Source: CAWCTB01 sp963798275 (lineage in GTDB: Bacteria > Acidobacteriota > Terriglobia > Terriglobales > Acidobacteriaceae). Taken from it: a stretch of 64,000 bases of DNA. The notes under the pieces were generated by a model that saw only the letters and a list, made by a program, of their open reading frames with translations, did no database searches and was not told the DNA's origin. The DNA is taken from positions 24,613 to 88,612 of the forward strand of contig CAWCTB010000032.1 in NCBI GenBank assembly GCA_963798275.1. Direction: 5' to 3'. Positions 7,971 through 17,417 of this stretch are shown piece after piece. A program made the position numbers and the translations under genes. How positions within the stretch are numbered: the stretch's first letter is position 1; every line of letters starts with the position of its first letter.

Positions 7971-9536
7971 ATGGGCTCGAAGAGCACCCCTATGGACCCG
8001 CAAGCATCCGCGTCCTCCACCACCCGTTCGGCTCCCGACGCGACCCACTCCGTCTGGCTCAGCGATACCGCACTGCTGATCTACATCGCGCTGGCGACGG
8101 TGATTCTGCATTGGCTCATCGGCAATCGCTACGGAATTCACCGCGACGAACTGGCGACGCTGGAGGACGCCCGTCATCTTGCCTGGGGCTATCCCGCGTA
8201 CCCGCCGGTCACGCCGTTCTTCGGACGAATCTCCCTCATCCTCTTCGGCACTTCGATTCGCGGCTTCCGCTTCTTCGCTGGGGTTGCGCAGGCCATTGCC
8301 GTGGTGCTCACCGGCCTGATGGCCCGCGAGATGGGCGGACGCCGTGGGGCACAACTCATCGCTGCTGTAGCCGCTGTCCCGTTCTGCCTGGGCGGCGGAT
8401 ACGAGATGCAATACGTGGCCTTCGATTGCCTGGCCTGGGTGCTGACCGCCTACTTCGTCGTTCGACTGCTTCGCTCCGGCGATCCGCGCTGGTGGGTGGC
8501 GATTGGCGCCGGTCTCGGTTTCGGCATGTTGTGCAAGTACACCATCGGTTTCTTCGCCCTGTCGATCGTCGCGGGCGTGCTGCTCACCAACGCACGCCGC
8601 TACCTGAAGAGCAAGTGGCTATGGATCGGAGTGGCGCTTTCGATTCTGGTGTGCCTGCCCAACCTGTGGTGGCAGGCGCAGCACAACTTTGTTTCGCTCG
8701 ATTTCCTCAGTCACATTCACGCCCGCGACATCCGCCAGGGCCGGACCGCCTACTTCCTTCCCCAACAGTTGGAATTAACCGGCTTTCGTTTTCCGCTGGC
8801 TCTGGCTGGGCTCTATTTCTGTCTGTTCTCGCGCGCCGACAAACGCTTCCGCATGGTGGGCTGGATGTTCGTGGTCACCCTCCTGCTGTTCACCGTCGCA
8901 AAAGGACGTTGGTACTACATGGGACCCGCGTATCCCATGCTGTATGCCGCCGGGGCGGTCTGGGGCGAAGGCTGGCTGGCGACCATGCAACGCGTAAGAG
9001 CGATGACCATCCGCTGGATAGTGTGGGCTGCGCTGGCATTCGAGATTGTCTTCACCACCGCGTTCTGGTTGCCCCTCGCGCCCCTGAACTCTCGCTGGTG
9101 GGCGATCACCAACCAGGTGCAGGGAGACTTCCGCGAACAAATCGGCTGGCCCGAACTGGTGCAGGAAGTGGCGAAGATTCGCGATTCATTAACCCCGGAA
9201 GAGCGCGCCCACTTGGGAATCCTCGGCACCAACTACGGGGAGGCGGGCGCAATCAACCTGTACGGGCCGCAGTACGGACTGCCCCGCGCCATCAGCGGGG
9301 TGAACTCGTTCTGGCAGCGCGGCTATGGCGATCCCCCGCCGCAGACGCTCATCATCATTGGCTTCAGCCGGGAAGGCGTGGAGAAACGATTCGAATCCTG
9401 CCGCCTCGCCGGCCATACCTGGAACCAGTACGGCATCAAGAACGAGGAGACCGAAGACCATCCCGACATCTGGGTCTGCGGCCCTCCCAGGAAAGGCTGG
9501 CCGGAGTTCTGGAAAGACTTCCGTTACTACGGATGA
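7971..9536 (+). CDS. GT-C (family 39-like) membrane glycosyltransferase
   Basis: A polytopic membrane protein of about 521 residues resembling ArnT/PMT-type glycosyltransferases, which transfer sugars from polyprenyl-phosphate donors on the outer face of the inner membrane. After TM1 (LLIYIALATVILHWLIG) comes the first-loop acidic motif HRDELATLEDARHL, the usual catalytic position, then a PAYPPVTPFFGRI stretch and around ten further hydrophobic helices. A soluble C-terminal domain begins near ITNQVQGDFREQIGWPEL. The start is uncertain: ATG 7971 (MGSKST) is chosen; the frame is open to 7896 and ATG 7992 is possible. None has a good ribosome site. Confidence 0.85.
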   Translation: MGSKSTPMDPQASASSTTRSAPDATHSVWLSDTALLIYIALATVILHWLIGNRYGIHRDELATLEDARHLAWGYPAYPPVTPFFGRISLILFGTSIRGFRFFAGVAQAIAVVLTGLMAREMGGRRGAQLIAAVAAVPFCLGGGYEMQYVAFDCLAWVLTAYFVVRLLRSGDPRWWVAIGAGLGFGMLCKYTIGFFALSIVAGVLLTNARRYLKSKWLWIGVALSILVCLPNLWWQAQHNFVSLDFLSHIHARDIRQGRTAYFLPQQLELTGFRFPLALAGLYFCLFSRADKRFRMVGWMFVVTLLLFTVAKGRWYYMGPAYPMLYAAGAVWGEGWLATMQRVRAMTIRWIVWAALAFEIVFTTAFWLPLAPLNSRWWAITNQVQGDFREQIGWPELVQEVAKIRDSLTPEERAHLGILGTNYGEAGAINLYGPQYGLPRAISGVNSFWQRGYGDPPPQTLIIIGFSREGVEKRFESCRLAGHTWNQYGIKNEETEDHPDIWVCGPPRKGWPEFWKDFRYYG

Positions 9537-9757
9537 ACTGAAACCGAGCTCACAATAAACAAAGTATCAGGCCGAGAAAGCCATGGAGGTACATGCCTGT
9601 ACCTCCAACGAGCGGCCGGCCGCCGACCGTCCCGACATCTTCGTCTGCCGCCCAGCGCGGGGCCCGCCCCGTCTCAAGCACAACGGCCATGCATCCGTTC
9701 TGCTCAGCAGGAATCGGGCGGGTCTCGCGCCGACGGGAGGTGTCCTTTACCTCACCA

Positions 9758-10405
9758 TCACAAACTCGGGCCCATTGCGGTGCAGCTGCCGGCCTCCGAC
9801 GTGCTCCCTGCCTGCCCGTACTCGAAGCAGGTCATTCCGTGTGGGATCAGGTTCCTAAAGTTGAACTGTTTGCCATTCACGCTGAAGGTCTTGCTCGACA
9901 CCAGTGGCGCCGAGAAATAGAACTTGTCCGACGTCCAGCTATCGGCGCTTTGAAAGAGTCCGGCGCCCCTGACGAACGTGGCCACGGGTACCCCTAGGTT
10001 GCCGGGATTGGCCGGATTACGCCAGTCACGGCTGGTGGGGTTGTTGTTGAAATAGATGGTGCCGCCCCCAGCGGGAACCACCGCGAGGGAGAGCGTCACA
10101 CCGCCAAATCCCGGATTGGCAAACATCGTCTGGATGCTCCAGTTCGACACCCAGATGAGGTAAGCATGTTCCTTGTCGATGATCGGGGCGCCACTGGGTG
10201 TGTCCGACGCGAACAGGGATTTCAGGTCGAGATTCCCCAGCACCGGGAAGTACCAAATGCAGGTACCTGTCGAACCTGAGGTCCAGACTGACCCACCTGT
10301 GAAACCGATAACCACCTGGGAGGCGACTGCGGGGGTCTGGGCGTTCAAGGGAACCAAAACTCCCAGCAGCGCGAAAGCCATTAGCATGATAGTTGCGTGT
10401 TTCAT
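9758..10405 (-). CDS. Secreted hypothetical protein
   Basis: A 215-residue protein with a clean signal peptide (MKHATIMLMAFALLGVLVPL, cut after NAQ). The mature part is Gly/Asn/Ser rich with beta-strand pattern (QVVIGFTGGSVWTSGSTG, LSLAVVPAGGGTIYFNNNP) and a late cysteine pair (GMTCFEYGQAG, GSCTAMG). I do not recognise the family. The start ATG 10405 has AGGAG six bases upstream. It follows the beta-propeller gene on the same strand after 60 bases, so the two exported proteins are probably co-transcribed. Confidence 0.75.
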   Translation of the reverse strand: MKHATIMLMAFALLGVLVPLNAQTPAVASQVVIGFTGGSVWTSGSTGTCIWYFPVLGNLDLKSLFASDTPSGAPIIDKEHAYLIWVSNWSIQTMFANPGFGGVTLSLAVVPAGGGTIYFNNNPTSRDWRNPANPGNLGVPVATFVRGAGLFQSADSWTSDKFYFSAPLVSSKTFSVNGKQFNFRNLIPHGMTCFEYGQAGSTSEAGSCTAMGPSL

Positions 10406-10465
10406 ATAATCTCCTTTTGTTCCAAAGCATTTACTGCCATTAGTGACTGTTAGGAGTGCACGGCT

Positions 10466-11527
10466 TCAGTGATCGACCGGTAGCGGCAAGCCCGCAACGT
10501 CGACGTCGAACGAGAGGACGTTCGGCTTTCCACCATTCAAGCCACCGTTCGTCAGATAGAGCGTGTCCCGATCCCGGTACGTCGTCCCAAAGACCACCAT
10601 GGTCGGGTAATCCAGCCAGCCGGGACTATCGCCGAGGATCCGTAGCTTGCCGTCCTCGTCCAGGGTGCCCAACTTTCCGCCCGACCCGTCGCTCCCGTAA
10701 TTAACCGTGAACCATAGCCTTCCAGTTACGTCGAATGCGATGCCGTCCAAGGTGACAAGTAAGGGATTCGGCGGCGCGACATATTCCCAGGCCCCGGGCG
10801 TACCGTCATGCAGGATCGACAGGCGGACAATGCTCCCAGCATCGGCAACTGCGATGTACAAAGAATGCCGGTAGAAGGCAATCCCGTTCGCGCCAAATCC
10901 AGTTGGAGCCAGTAGTGGTGTGTTCTGGTACCAGGGAGTAGTTTGCACGGAACCGTCGTGTGGCCCCTTCTTCCAGATGGCCCCGAGAACGCTGTCAGAG
11001 ACATACATGTCTCCCTCGTAGAAGGCGAGGCCGTTCGGGAAACTGCCGGGGGGCAAGCTCAGCACGCGGGTCGCGGTTCCGTTGTGTTCCACCCGGTACA
11101 CTCCCGGGGGGACGTCTGGCGTAAAGGTATCTACAGCGACGTACAGCCGGTCTTCTTCATCAAAGGCCACGCCGAGCAGAAAGCCGTTGGAGCAAATGCT
11201 GGGAGGAAAGTTAGCAATGACTTGCTGCTGTTTGCCGTCTGGCGTGAGCCTCTCGATATAACAAAGGCCAGTGAATAGGAAATCTGAGACGCCCGCATAG
11301 AGCTTTCCGTCAGGGCCGGCCGTGATGCTCTCGGGGAGCATCTGATGCGTCGAATCATATTCAAACGACGTGACAACGTGCGGTTTCAGCTTTGAGCTGC
11401 CGTTAATCGCCTTCGTTTGAGCAAACGAGGCCGTGCTCAGGGCGACGGCAAGCGAACAGACGAGCAGTGCGAATACGACCCGAAGTGCTGCCCGTCCAAG
11501 ACTATGCATGGAAAACTTTTGTTTCAT
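10466..11527 (-). CDS. Secreted SMP-30/gluconolactonase-like beta-propeller protein
   Basis: A 353-residue exported protein: a signal peptide (residues about 1-36, ending STASFAQ), then repeated propeller blades with the form GPDGKLYAGV, DEEDRLYVAVD, FPNGLAFYEGDMYVSD, GANGIAFYRHSLYIAVADAG, LDGIAFDVTGRLWFTVN. This matches SMP-30/NHL-like six-bladed lactonases or strictosidine-synthase-like folds; the metal ligands and substrate cannot be fixed by eye. The start ATG 11527 is chosen because GGAGG lies seven bases upstream and a signal peptide follows; the longer frame to 11725 is unlikely. The upstream 294 bases to the divergent regulator gene must hold its promoter. Confidence 0.82.
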   Translation of the reverse strand: MKQKFSMHSLGRAALRVVFALLVCSLAVALSTASFAQTKAINGSSKLKPHVVTSFEYDSTHQMLPESITAGPDGKLYAGVSDFLFTGLCYIERLTPDGKQQQVIANFPPSICSNGFLLGVAFDEEDRLYVAVDTFTPDVPPGVYRVEHNGTATRVLSLPPGSFPNGLAFYEGDMYVSDSVLGAIWKKGPHDGSVQTTPWYQNTPLLAPTGFGANGIAFYRHSLYIAVADAGSIVRLSILHDGTPGAWEYVAPPNPLLVTLDGIAFDVTGRLWFTVNYGSDGSGGKLGTLDEDGKLRILGDSPGWLDYPTMVVFGTTYRDRDTLYLTNGGLNGGKPNVLSFDVDVAGLPLPVDH

Positions 11528-11821
11528 GACATCCTCCTCTTTCGTAGAAACCTGCGCAGATGAATCGGCAAGGAAGCTGCCCACCAACCTGGAGAGTTGC
11601 GAGCAGGAACCTGCAAGCACCCCGATCGTTACCTGAATCGCCCTGGACTTCAATGCACTGCGGGTGAACTGCGGATAGACTGCTGGTGAGGCGGGAGCGT
11701 GGAGTTCCGTTTTGGGAAATCCCAATGCGACTCTGCATTACTTCTCATGAGCTGGCGTTGACGCTCCCCGAGACCGGGCGTAACGTTGCAGGCATAAAGC
11801 GAAATCGGTGGGTCGCTCTCC

Positions 11822-13954
11822 ATGCAAGTGCCCGCCACAGAGCGAAGCTTTGCCCGTCTCGGCCCCTTTGAGGCCGACCTCACCTCTCACGAACTGCGCC
11901 ACGACGGAAGCAAGATCAAGCTCCAGGACATGCCTTTTCAAATCCTGGCTATCCTGCTCGAACGTCCCGGCGAATTGGTGACCCGGGAAGAATTCCGGCA
12001 GAGACTCTGGCCTTCGGATACGTTTGTTGACTTCGAGCACAGCATCAACACGGCAGTCAAGAAGCTGCGCGAAGCGCTGGAAGATGACGCCGGCCAGCCC
12101 CGCTACATCGAGACGCTACCCAAGAAGGGCTATCGGTTCATAGCGCGGGTCGAGACCGTCCCGAACGCTTTCGATCCGGTGCTGGATCTGGCGAACGTGC
12201 CCTCCGCAGCGCGCGACGTATCAGGCAGTGTTCACCAAGCTGCGCCATCCAAACGGTTCCGGTGGCAAGTCGACGTGGCTGCCGTCCTAGTCCTGGCGAT
12301 CGCAGCCGGCACCGTGTACTGGCACTACCGCCCGCGCACGCCAGTGGTCACGGGTATTCATCAGCTCACGCGCACTAACAACAGCAAGTGGATTTCCTGG
12401 CTTCACAAGGTTGTCAGCGATGGGACGCGCATCTATTTCAACGACCTGAGCAACAGCGGACTAAGCATCGCGCAGGTGTCCACCCAGGGCGGCGAGGTGT
12501 CTTACCTCACCATGCCCGTGATGCATGAGCCCCTACTTGTCGGCGGCTCGGCCGATGGCTCGAAACTCCTGGTTTTCGACGCCGTGTCCGACGTGGCCGA
12601 TCGCCGGCTTTGGCTCGCGCAGTTGCCCAACGGTCCGCAACGCAAGATTGACGAGGTTACCGTAACCTTCGCGACCCTCACGCCCGATGGCGGGCACGTC
12701 TTTTTCACCAACTCCTCCGACACCCGCAAGCTTCAGATCGTGGACGTGGACGGCAGCAACCGGCGGGTCGTACTCACTGCGCCTGATCGCATTCGGGACT
12801 TTGCCGTCTCGCCGGATGGAAAGATAATCCGCTTCGTCGCGGGCTACCGCATCTGGGAAGCGTCTGTGGATGGCACCGGGCTGCATCGCTTTCTGCCGCG
12901 ACACGACCGAAAAATGTGCTGCGGTGGCTGGAGCGCCGACGGTAGGACCTATTCGTTCGCCAGTCTCGGCAATGACGGCTACAACCTCTGGGCCACCACC
13001 GAGTCGGGACCGTCTGGACACATTCGTCAGGCGGCGCCGATGCAATTGACCAATGGCCCAATTTCCTTCCGGGCCGCTCCCTTGTTCAGTAAAGACGGCA
13101 GGCAAATCTTCGCCCTCGGCGAAATCGAGCGCGGCGAGCTTCTCCGCTACGACGCGGCTTCGCGGCAGTTCCAGCCATACATGAATGGCATGTCGGCGTC
13201 GTTTCTCGATTTCTCTCGCGACGGCCGGTGGGTCACCTACGTTTCTTACCCCGGAAATATTCTCTGGCGCAGCCGCATCGACGGCAGCGAGCGCCTGCAA
13301 CTCACCTATCCGCCGATGGGCTTCGTGGCCAATCCCAGGTGGTCGCCCGACGGACGATCGATCGTATTCATGGAGTGGGGGTATCCGGAGCGAAGAATCC
13401 ACCTGGTTCCAGCCGACGGCGGCAATCCTATGCTTTTGGTGGCTGGAGACTTCCGTCCCGCGGACCCAACTTGGTCTCCTGACGGCAAGTCCATCGCTTA
13501 CGGCGGAAGCGATGTCTATGACGGCGTCGAAACCGAGGTCCGCATCCTCGATCTGGAAACCCGGAAGTCCCGGACCATCCCCGGCTCCCAGCACATGTAT
13601 AGTCCGCGCTGGTCGCCCGATGGACGTTACATCACCGCCGTCTCAGACGATACCAGTAAGTTGTTCCTCTACACTTTCGACACCCGCCGCTGGAAAGAAC
13701 TTCCCTCATCCAACGGCGTCGGATGGCCAGCGTGGTCGCGTGATAGCCGTTACCTCTACGTCCTCGGCTCTGCCATTTATCGCATCCGGGTGGATGACGG
13801 CAGCGCGGAAATTGTGGCCAAACTCGATGGAATTGAACTGGGATCTGCCGTCGTTGAGGGAGGATGGTTTGGACTCACGCCCGACGACCGTGTCATCGTG
13901 ATGCGCAACCGCAGCTCCGAGGAACTCTACGCCCTCGACTTGGAATACCGCTAG
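11822..13954 (+). CDS. CadC-like membrane regulator: winged helix, one TM, TolB-type propeller
   Basis: A 710-residue one-component regulator typical of Acidobacteriota. Residues about 10-110 form an OmpR/PhoB-type winged-helix DNA-binding domain (RLGPFEADLTSHELRHDG, VTREEFRQRLWPSDTFVDF, ending YIETLPKKGYRFIA). One transmembrane helix follows (about 149-167, VDVAAVLVLAIAAGTVYW). The rest is a periplasmic WD40/TolB-like propeller with repeated SPDGK, RWSPDGRSIVF, TWSPDGKSIAYGG blades. By analogy with CadC it would sense a periplasmic signal and bind DNA from the membrane. Targets are unknown; the divergent secreted propeller genes at 9.7-11.5 kb are candidates. Confidence 0.9.
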   Translation: MQVPATERSFARLGPFEADLTSHELRHDGSKIKLQDMPFQILAILLERPGELVTREEFRQRLWPSDTFVDFEHSINTAVKKLREALEDDAGQPRYIETLPKKGYRFIARVETVPNAFDPVLDLANVPSAARDVSGSVHQAAPSKRFRWQVDVAAVLVLAIAAGTVYWHYRPRTPVVTGIHQLTRTNNSKWISWLHKVVSDGTRIYFNDLSNSGLSIAQVSTQGGEVSYLTMPVMHEPLLVGGSADGSKLLVFDAVSDVADRRLWLAQLPNGPQRKIDEVTVTFATLTPDGGHVFFTNSSDTRKLQIVDVDGSNRRVVLTAPDRIRDFAVSPDGKIIRFVAGYRIWEASVDGTGLHRFLPRHDRKMCCGGWSADGRTYSFASLGNDGYNLWATTESGPSGHIRQAAPMQLTNGPISFRAAPLFSKDGRQIFALGEIERGELLRYDAASRQFQPYMNGMSASFLDFSRDGRWVTYVSYPGNILWRSRIDGSERLQLTYPPMGFVANPRWSPDGRSIVFMEWGYPERRIHLVPADGGNPMLLVAGDFRPADPTWSPDGKSIAYGGSDVYDGVETEVRILDLETRKSRTIPGSQHMYSPRWSPDGRYITAVSDDTSKLFLYTFDTRRWKELPSSNGVGWPAWSRDSRYLYVLGSAIYRIRVDDGSAEIVAKLDGIELGSAVVEGGWFGLTPDDRVIVMRNRSSEELYALDLEYR

Positions 13955-14336
13955 CCAACCTCCCCGGGCAGGTGGCCCACATATCCCGTGGTCCATATTT
14001 GCCTTCCTTTGGCAAATGTGGGGCTTTTGACCGCATCGTGGAAAGATTTCCTACCGCCAGCCGGGATTCCGTCTTTCCACAAGGAAACCGAAAACTCGAA
14101 CCTTCTTCCTGGCAACTGACTTTTGGCAACCAGCAGACTGCTTCCCCAGGTTACTTTCGTGCTCTCGCCCCGCGCTTTTCACTTGCTTCTCTGTGTATCA
14201 GCTCATAAATTCGCCACGAGGAAGCGTTGTCGTGTGCGCCCAGCGCGCCACCAGTTAAGTTATTTGAGTGGCAAGCTTTTCGATGTCCAATCGAATCGCC
14301 CCTCGTTACTAACCCCAGCCGGCCTTTTCGAGATGC
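13955..14336. other. Non-coding stretch with hairpin and a direct-repeat copy
   Basis: No gene is seen. A long hairpin lies at 13976-14023: central ATTTGCC (13997-14003) pairs with GGCAAAT (14011-14017) around a seven-base loop, and ends in GTGGGGCTTTTG, so it may also terminate the CadC-like gene. From about 14067 the sequence is the first copy of a repeat that recurs at 15491. Confidence 0.6.
14067..14275. repeat. Direct repeat copy 1 flanking the Gly-rich gene
   Basis: About 210 bases that match 15491-15712 imperfectly but recognisably by eye: GGTTACTTTCGTGCT, CTTGCTTCTCTGTG, CTCATAAATTCGCC, TAGTGTGCGC-like and GCTAAGTT-like segments recur in the same order and spacing. The copies bracket the Gly-rich gene in the same orientation. 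Confidence 0.7.
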
Positions 14337-15236
14337 TCAGTTTGCCGTTGGCGCCATCGAGCCGCCCGCAGCCCATAATGCGAGCTTGAGTTCTTGCGGC
14401 GAAAGGTTGCTATAGCGACCAGATTCGATTTCCCGCTCGCGAGCGCCCGGGGGCATGCCACGCAGGGCTTGGATCACATTCTGCACTTCCGGCCGAACCG
14501 GCGGAAGCTGATGCCCAGCGGAGTTGGCAGGCCGATAGCCGCTCGTGAATGGGCTGGCAGGTCCAGTCCCGTGACTTGCAGCAGGCGGCGCGTAAGCAGC
14601 GTACTTAACAGTCACAGGTGCGCTATCAGGCGTACTTCTTGGCGCCGGAGCGCTCGGTTGGTTTGCCGAGTAGTTCACTCGTACATCAGTGCTGCTGGGA
14701 TCGTCAGGTTCCGCGTAGCCCGCTACATAGCTGGCTGGCGCGTAGGAATAACAGTACGGGTAGGAGTAACAGTATGGATAATACGGCGCGACCCACGCCG
14801 GGCCGTAGCCATACCCATACCCATACCCATAAGGGTAGCCAGGTCCCCAGTAAGATCCCCAGCCGAAGCTGATGCCGATTCCCCATCCGTAACCGTAGCC
14901 GGGATAGCCCCAATAACCGCCTCCCCAGCCCCCGTTGCCCCCGTACCATCCGCCGTAGCCGCCACCGTGGCCTCCGTGCCAACCGCCATAGCCACCCCCA
15001 TAACCACCATGCCAGCCGCCGTATCCGCCGCCGTGATAGCTACCGCCGCCACCCCCGAATCCGCCGCCGCCATGATACCCGCCACCTGCGAATCCGCCGC
15101 CGCCATGAAAACCACCCCCACCATGAAAACCACCGCCGCCGTGACCGCCGCGCTGGGCAACAACTGACTGGGGAGAAAAGCCGAGGGTGATAAAAATCGC
15201 CGCTGAGACAACTTTGAGCACGATGGAATTCTTCAT
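14337..15236 (-). CDS. Secreted Gly/Tyr-rich low-complexity protein
   Basis: A 299-residue exported protein. The signal peptide is MKNSIVLKVVSAAIFITLGF with cleavage near SVVAQ. Residues about 30-165 are glycine-rich tandem units (GGGGFHGGGGF, then GGYGGWHGG and GYGYGYG), including a hexamer DNA repeat ATACCC near 14803-14832. The C-terminal 110 residues are ordinary sequence with a conserved-looking tail (VQNVIQALRGMPPGARERE, YSNLSPQELKLALWA). It may be a surface or matrix protein; no enzyme motif is present. It is flanked by two direct repeats of about 210 bases, which suggests mobility or duplication of the locus. Confidence 0.75.
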   Translation of the reverse strand: MKNSIVLKVVSAAIFITLGFSPQSVVAQRGGHGGGGFHGGGGFHGGGGFAGGGYHGGGGFGGGGGSYHGGGYGGWHGGYGGGYGGWHGGHGGGYGGWYGGNGGWGGGYWGYPGYGYGWGIGISFGWGSYWGPGYPYGYGYGYGYGPAWVAPYYPYCYSYPYCYSYAPASYVAGYAEPDDPSSTDVRVNYSANQPSAPAPRSTPDSAPVTVKYAAYAPPAASHGTGPASPFTSGYRPANSAGHQLPPVRPEVQNVIQALRGMPPGAREREIESGRYSNLSPQELKLALWAAGGSMAPTAN

Positions 15237-16059
15237 TGGACTACTCCGCCCCGATGCGGACGTGCCGATGGCATCGGGAACAACCTCATTTTATTCCTCT
15301 GCTCGACGATTTTCACCGACATATTAGGTCTTGCGATGCAATTCTCGCTCGCGCTGGGGTGCCGGGTGCACCAGCCAAACTCCTCTGTCGGGGTGCGCCG
15401 ACTTTCATCCGGGACGGGCAGAGATCATTTCCGATGTGATCTCCACCGACGCACGACTCCCGGGAACAGCGTTACCGACCGCTGCGGCGCGATCCGTCTT
15501 TTCACCAGGAAACCTGAAACCGGAAACTCGAGATTCGAAACGTCTCGCTGACCACTGACAATCGACAGCTGACAACGTTGCTCGCCAGGTTACTTTCGTG
15601 CTTTTACCATGCCGTTTTCTCTTGCTTCTCTGTGCATCAACTCATAAATTCGCCTGGAGGAAAGGTGGTAGTGTGCGCTCAGTGTGCCACGAGCTAAGTT
15701 CTTTGAGATGAAGATTTTGCCTGTAACTCTAACGCACTCAAGATTTTGCAGACCATTCCCACATCGGAACCATTGTTTTCAAGATTTTGCGGACAGGTGG
15801 GGGAGGGGGGTACCCAACATTATCGGACGTAAATTGCGAATAAGCCTGCCCTTCGCACCTTGGGTAACTCGGGCGAATGGCCCCCGATGACGCCGACGCC
15901 GACAGCCGCATTTGTCTCGTCATTTCCGGGTCACTCGACGGGAAACACCGGTACCCTTCTGCCCTTGCCAGCGCGCCATGGGTTTCGTCGCGATTCCGCC
16001 AGACCGGCGCTGGCCCGTGTAATGAGAGTACCCTGCGTTGAACGTCAAGGTTACGACCC
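15237..16059. other. 823-base non-coding stretch
   Basis: No convincing gene. It holds the second direct-repeat copy (15491-15712) and, directly after it, three copies of AAGATTTTGC at 15711, 15740 and 15781. The last 170 bases upstream of gluQ are GC-rich without a clear promoter. Confidence 0.6.
15491..15712. repeat. Direct repeat copy 2 flanking the Gly-rich gene
   Basis: Partner of 14067-14275, same orientation. It contains the shared blocks CCAGGTTACTTTCGTGCT, CTTGCTTCTCTGTGCATCA and CTCATAAATTCGCC, and ends at GAGCTAAGTTCTTTGAGATG. The segment at 15541-15580 is also a member of the TGACAACTG-type intergenic motif seen elsewhere in the window. Confidence 0.7.
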
Positions 16060-16899
16060 ATGCCCTACCGCGGCCGCATCGCACCCTCGCCCACTGGCCT
16101 GCTGCACATCGGCCATGCCTGCACCTTCTGGACGGCCTACCAGCGCTGCCTGGCGCACAGCGGCACGCTCATCTTTCGGAATGAAGACCTTGATCCCCAG
16201 CGCTCCAAGGCAAAGTACGCCGCGGCCATGTTCGAAGACCTGCGCTGGCTTGGCATCCAGTGGAAAGAAGGGCCGGATGCCGGAGGCCCGTTCGCGCCTT
16301 ACGAACAGAGTCTCCGCCGTGAGTTTTATCTCGATGCATGGCGCAGACTGCGCGACGCCGGATACATCTATCCTTGCATCTGCTCGCGAAAGGATCTCGC
16401 CCTGGCCGCCACCGCTCCGAATGAAGGCGACGACGAGCCCATGTATCCGGGATGCTGCCGCGACAAAATCGTTGAGGCCGCGGGTTATCGATCTCCCGCA
16501 GGCGTGAACTGGCGCTTCCGCGTGCCCGACCGGCAATCCATCGCGTTCGACGACGGCAACCTCGGCCCGCAACGCTACATCGCGGGAGACGAGTTCGGCG
16601 ACTTCGTGATCTGGCGCCGCGACGATGTACCCGCCTACCAGCTCGCGGTGGTGGTTGATGACGCTGCCATGCAGATCACCGAAGTGGTGCGCGGCGCCGA
16701 CCTGTTGAAATCCACAGCGAGGCAAGTGCTGCTTATCGATGCCCTGCACTACCAGACTCCCGCGTACTACCATTGTGATCTGGTGCGCGATGCAGCCGGG
16801 GTTCGTCTGGCCAAGCGCCATGACGCTCTCAGCTTGCGTGCGCTGCGCGAACGCGGACTCACGCCCGGGCAGGTGCTATCGATGTGCAACCGCCGCTAG
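16060..16899 (+). CDS. gluQ: Glutamyl-Q tRNA(Asp) synthetase
   Basis: A 279-residue paralogue of the catalytic half of glutamyl-tRNA synthetase that attaches glutamate to queuosine of tRNA(Asp) instead of charging tRNA(Glu). It opens with RIAPSPTGLLHIGHACTF (the HIGH-type ATP site), has FRNEDLDPQRSK and the zinc-type cysteines ICSRK with YPGCCR, and ends soon after the LAKRHDALSLRALRERG motif that stands in for KMSKS. It lacks the anticodon-binding half, as expected for this enzyme. The frame is intact. It is followed after 64 bases by a DUF1761 gene on the same strand. Confidence 0.92.
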   Translation: MPYRGRIAPSPTGLLHIGHACTFWTAYQRCLAHSGTLIFRNEDLDPQRSKAKYAAAMFEDLRWLGIQWKEGPDAGGPFAPYEQSLRREFYLDAWRRLRDAGYIYPCICSRKDLALAATAPNEGDDEPMYPGCCRDKIVEAAGYRSPAGVNWRFRVPDRQSIAFDDGNLGPQRYIAGDEFGDFVIWRRDDVPAYQLAVVVDDAAMQITEVVRGADLLKSTARQVLLIDALHYQTPAYYHCDLVRDAAGVRLAKRHDALSLRALRERGLTPGQVLSMCNRR

Positions 16900-16963
16900 T
16901 CACAAGATCATTGCGCAATGGCTGCGAACGCGCTATCGTCACGCGGAAACCCGGAGGACATTC

Positions 16964-17404
16964 ATGCGCATCAACTGGCCCGCGGTGGGCGTTTCCTCGG
17001 TGCTGTACTGGGTGCTGCAGGCAGCCTGGTTCACGGTCTTCGCCCGGCAGTGGCAGACCGGTCTGGGGATGGCGCCCGAAGAAATTGCCGCCAACCGGGC
17101 CCATCCTAACTTCTGGCCGTATGTCATCGCCCTGATCTGCAATTTCGTGCTTGCCTATGTCATTGCTCGCGTGCTGGCGATGGGTGAGCGCTTCAACCTG
17201 TTTCGCGGATTCCGCATCGGGTTGCTGGTCGGACTGGTCGCCGGGTTCGCGCTTATCACAGAGTTGGTGTTCGAGCTTCGCTCGCACCAGTTCATCCTGA
17301 TCTCGGCCGCCTGCCCTCTGGCAGGATGCGCATTGATGGGCGTCGTGCTTGGCGCCTGGAAACCGAAGGGCGTTGTCGCGCAAAGGACTGCCCGCCGGCC
17401 CTAA
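16964..17404 (+). CDS. DUF1761-type small membrane protein
   Basis: A 146-residue protein with four hydrophobic segments: VGVSSVLYWVLQAAWFTVFA, PYVIALICNFVLAYVIARV, FRIGLLVGLVAGFALITELV and FILISAACPLAGCALMGVVL. The WxxVFxxxWxxG opening and four-helix plan fit DUF1761, a family of unknown function. ATG 16964 is chosen because GGAGG lies seven bases upstream. It precedes the cupin gene by 13 bases, so these two are probably one operon with gluQ. Confidence 0.75.
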   Translation: MRINWPAVGVSSVLYWVLQAAWFTVFARQWQTGLGMAPEEIAANRAHPNFWPYVIALICNFVLAYVIARVLAMGERFNLFRGFRIGLLVGLVAGFALITELVFELRSHQFILISAACPLAGCALMGVVLGAWKPKGVVAQRTARRP

Positions 17405-17417
17405 TGGGGAGTAACTT

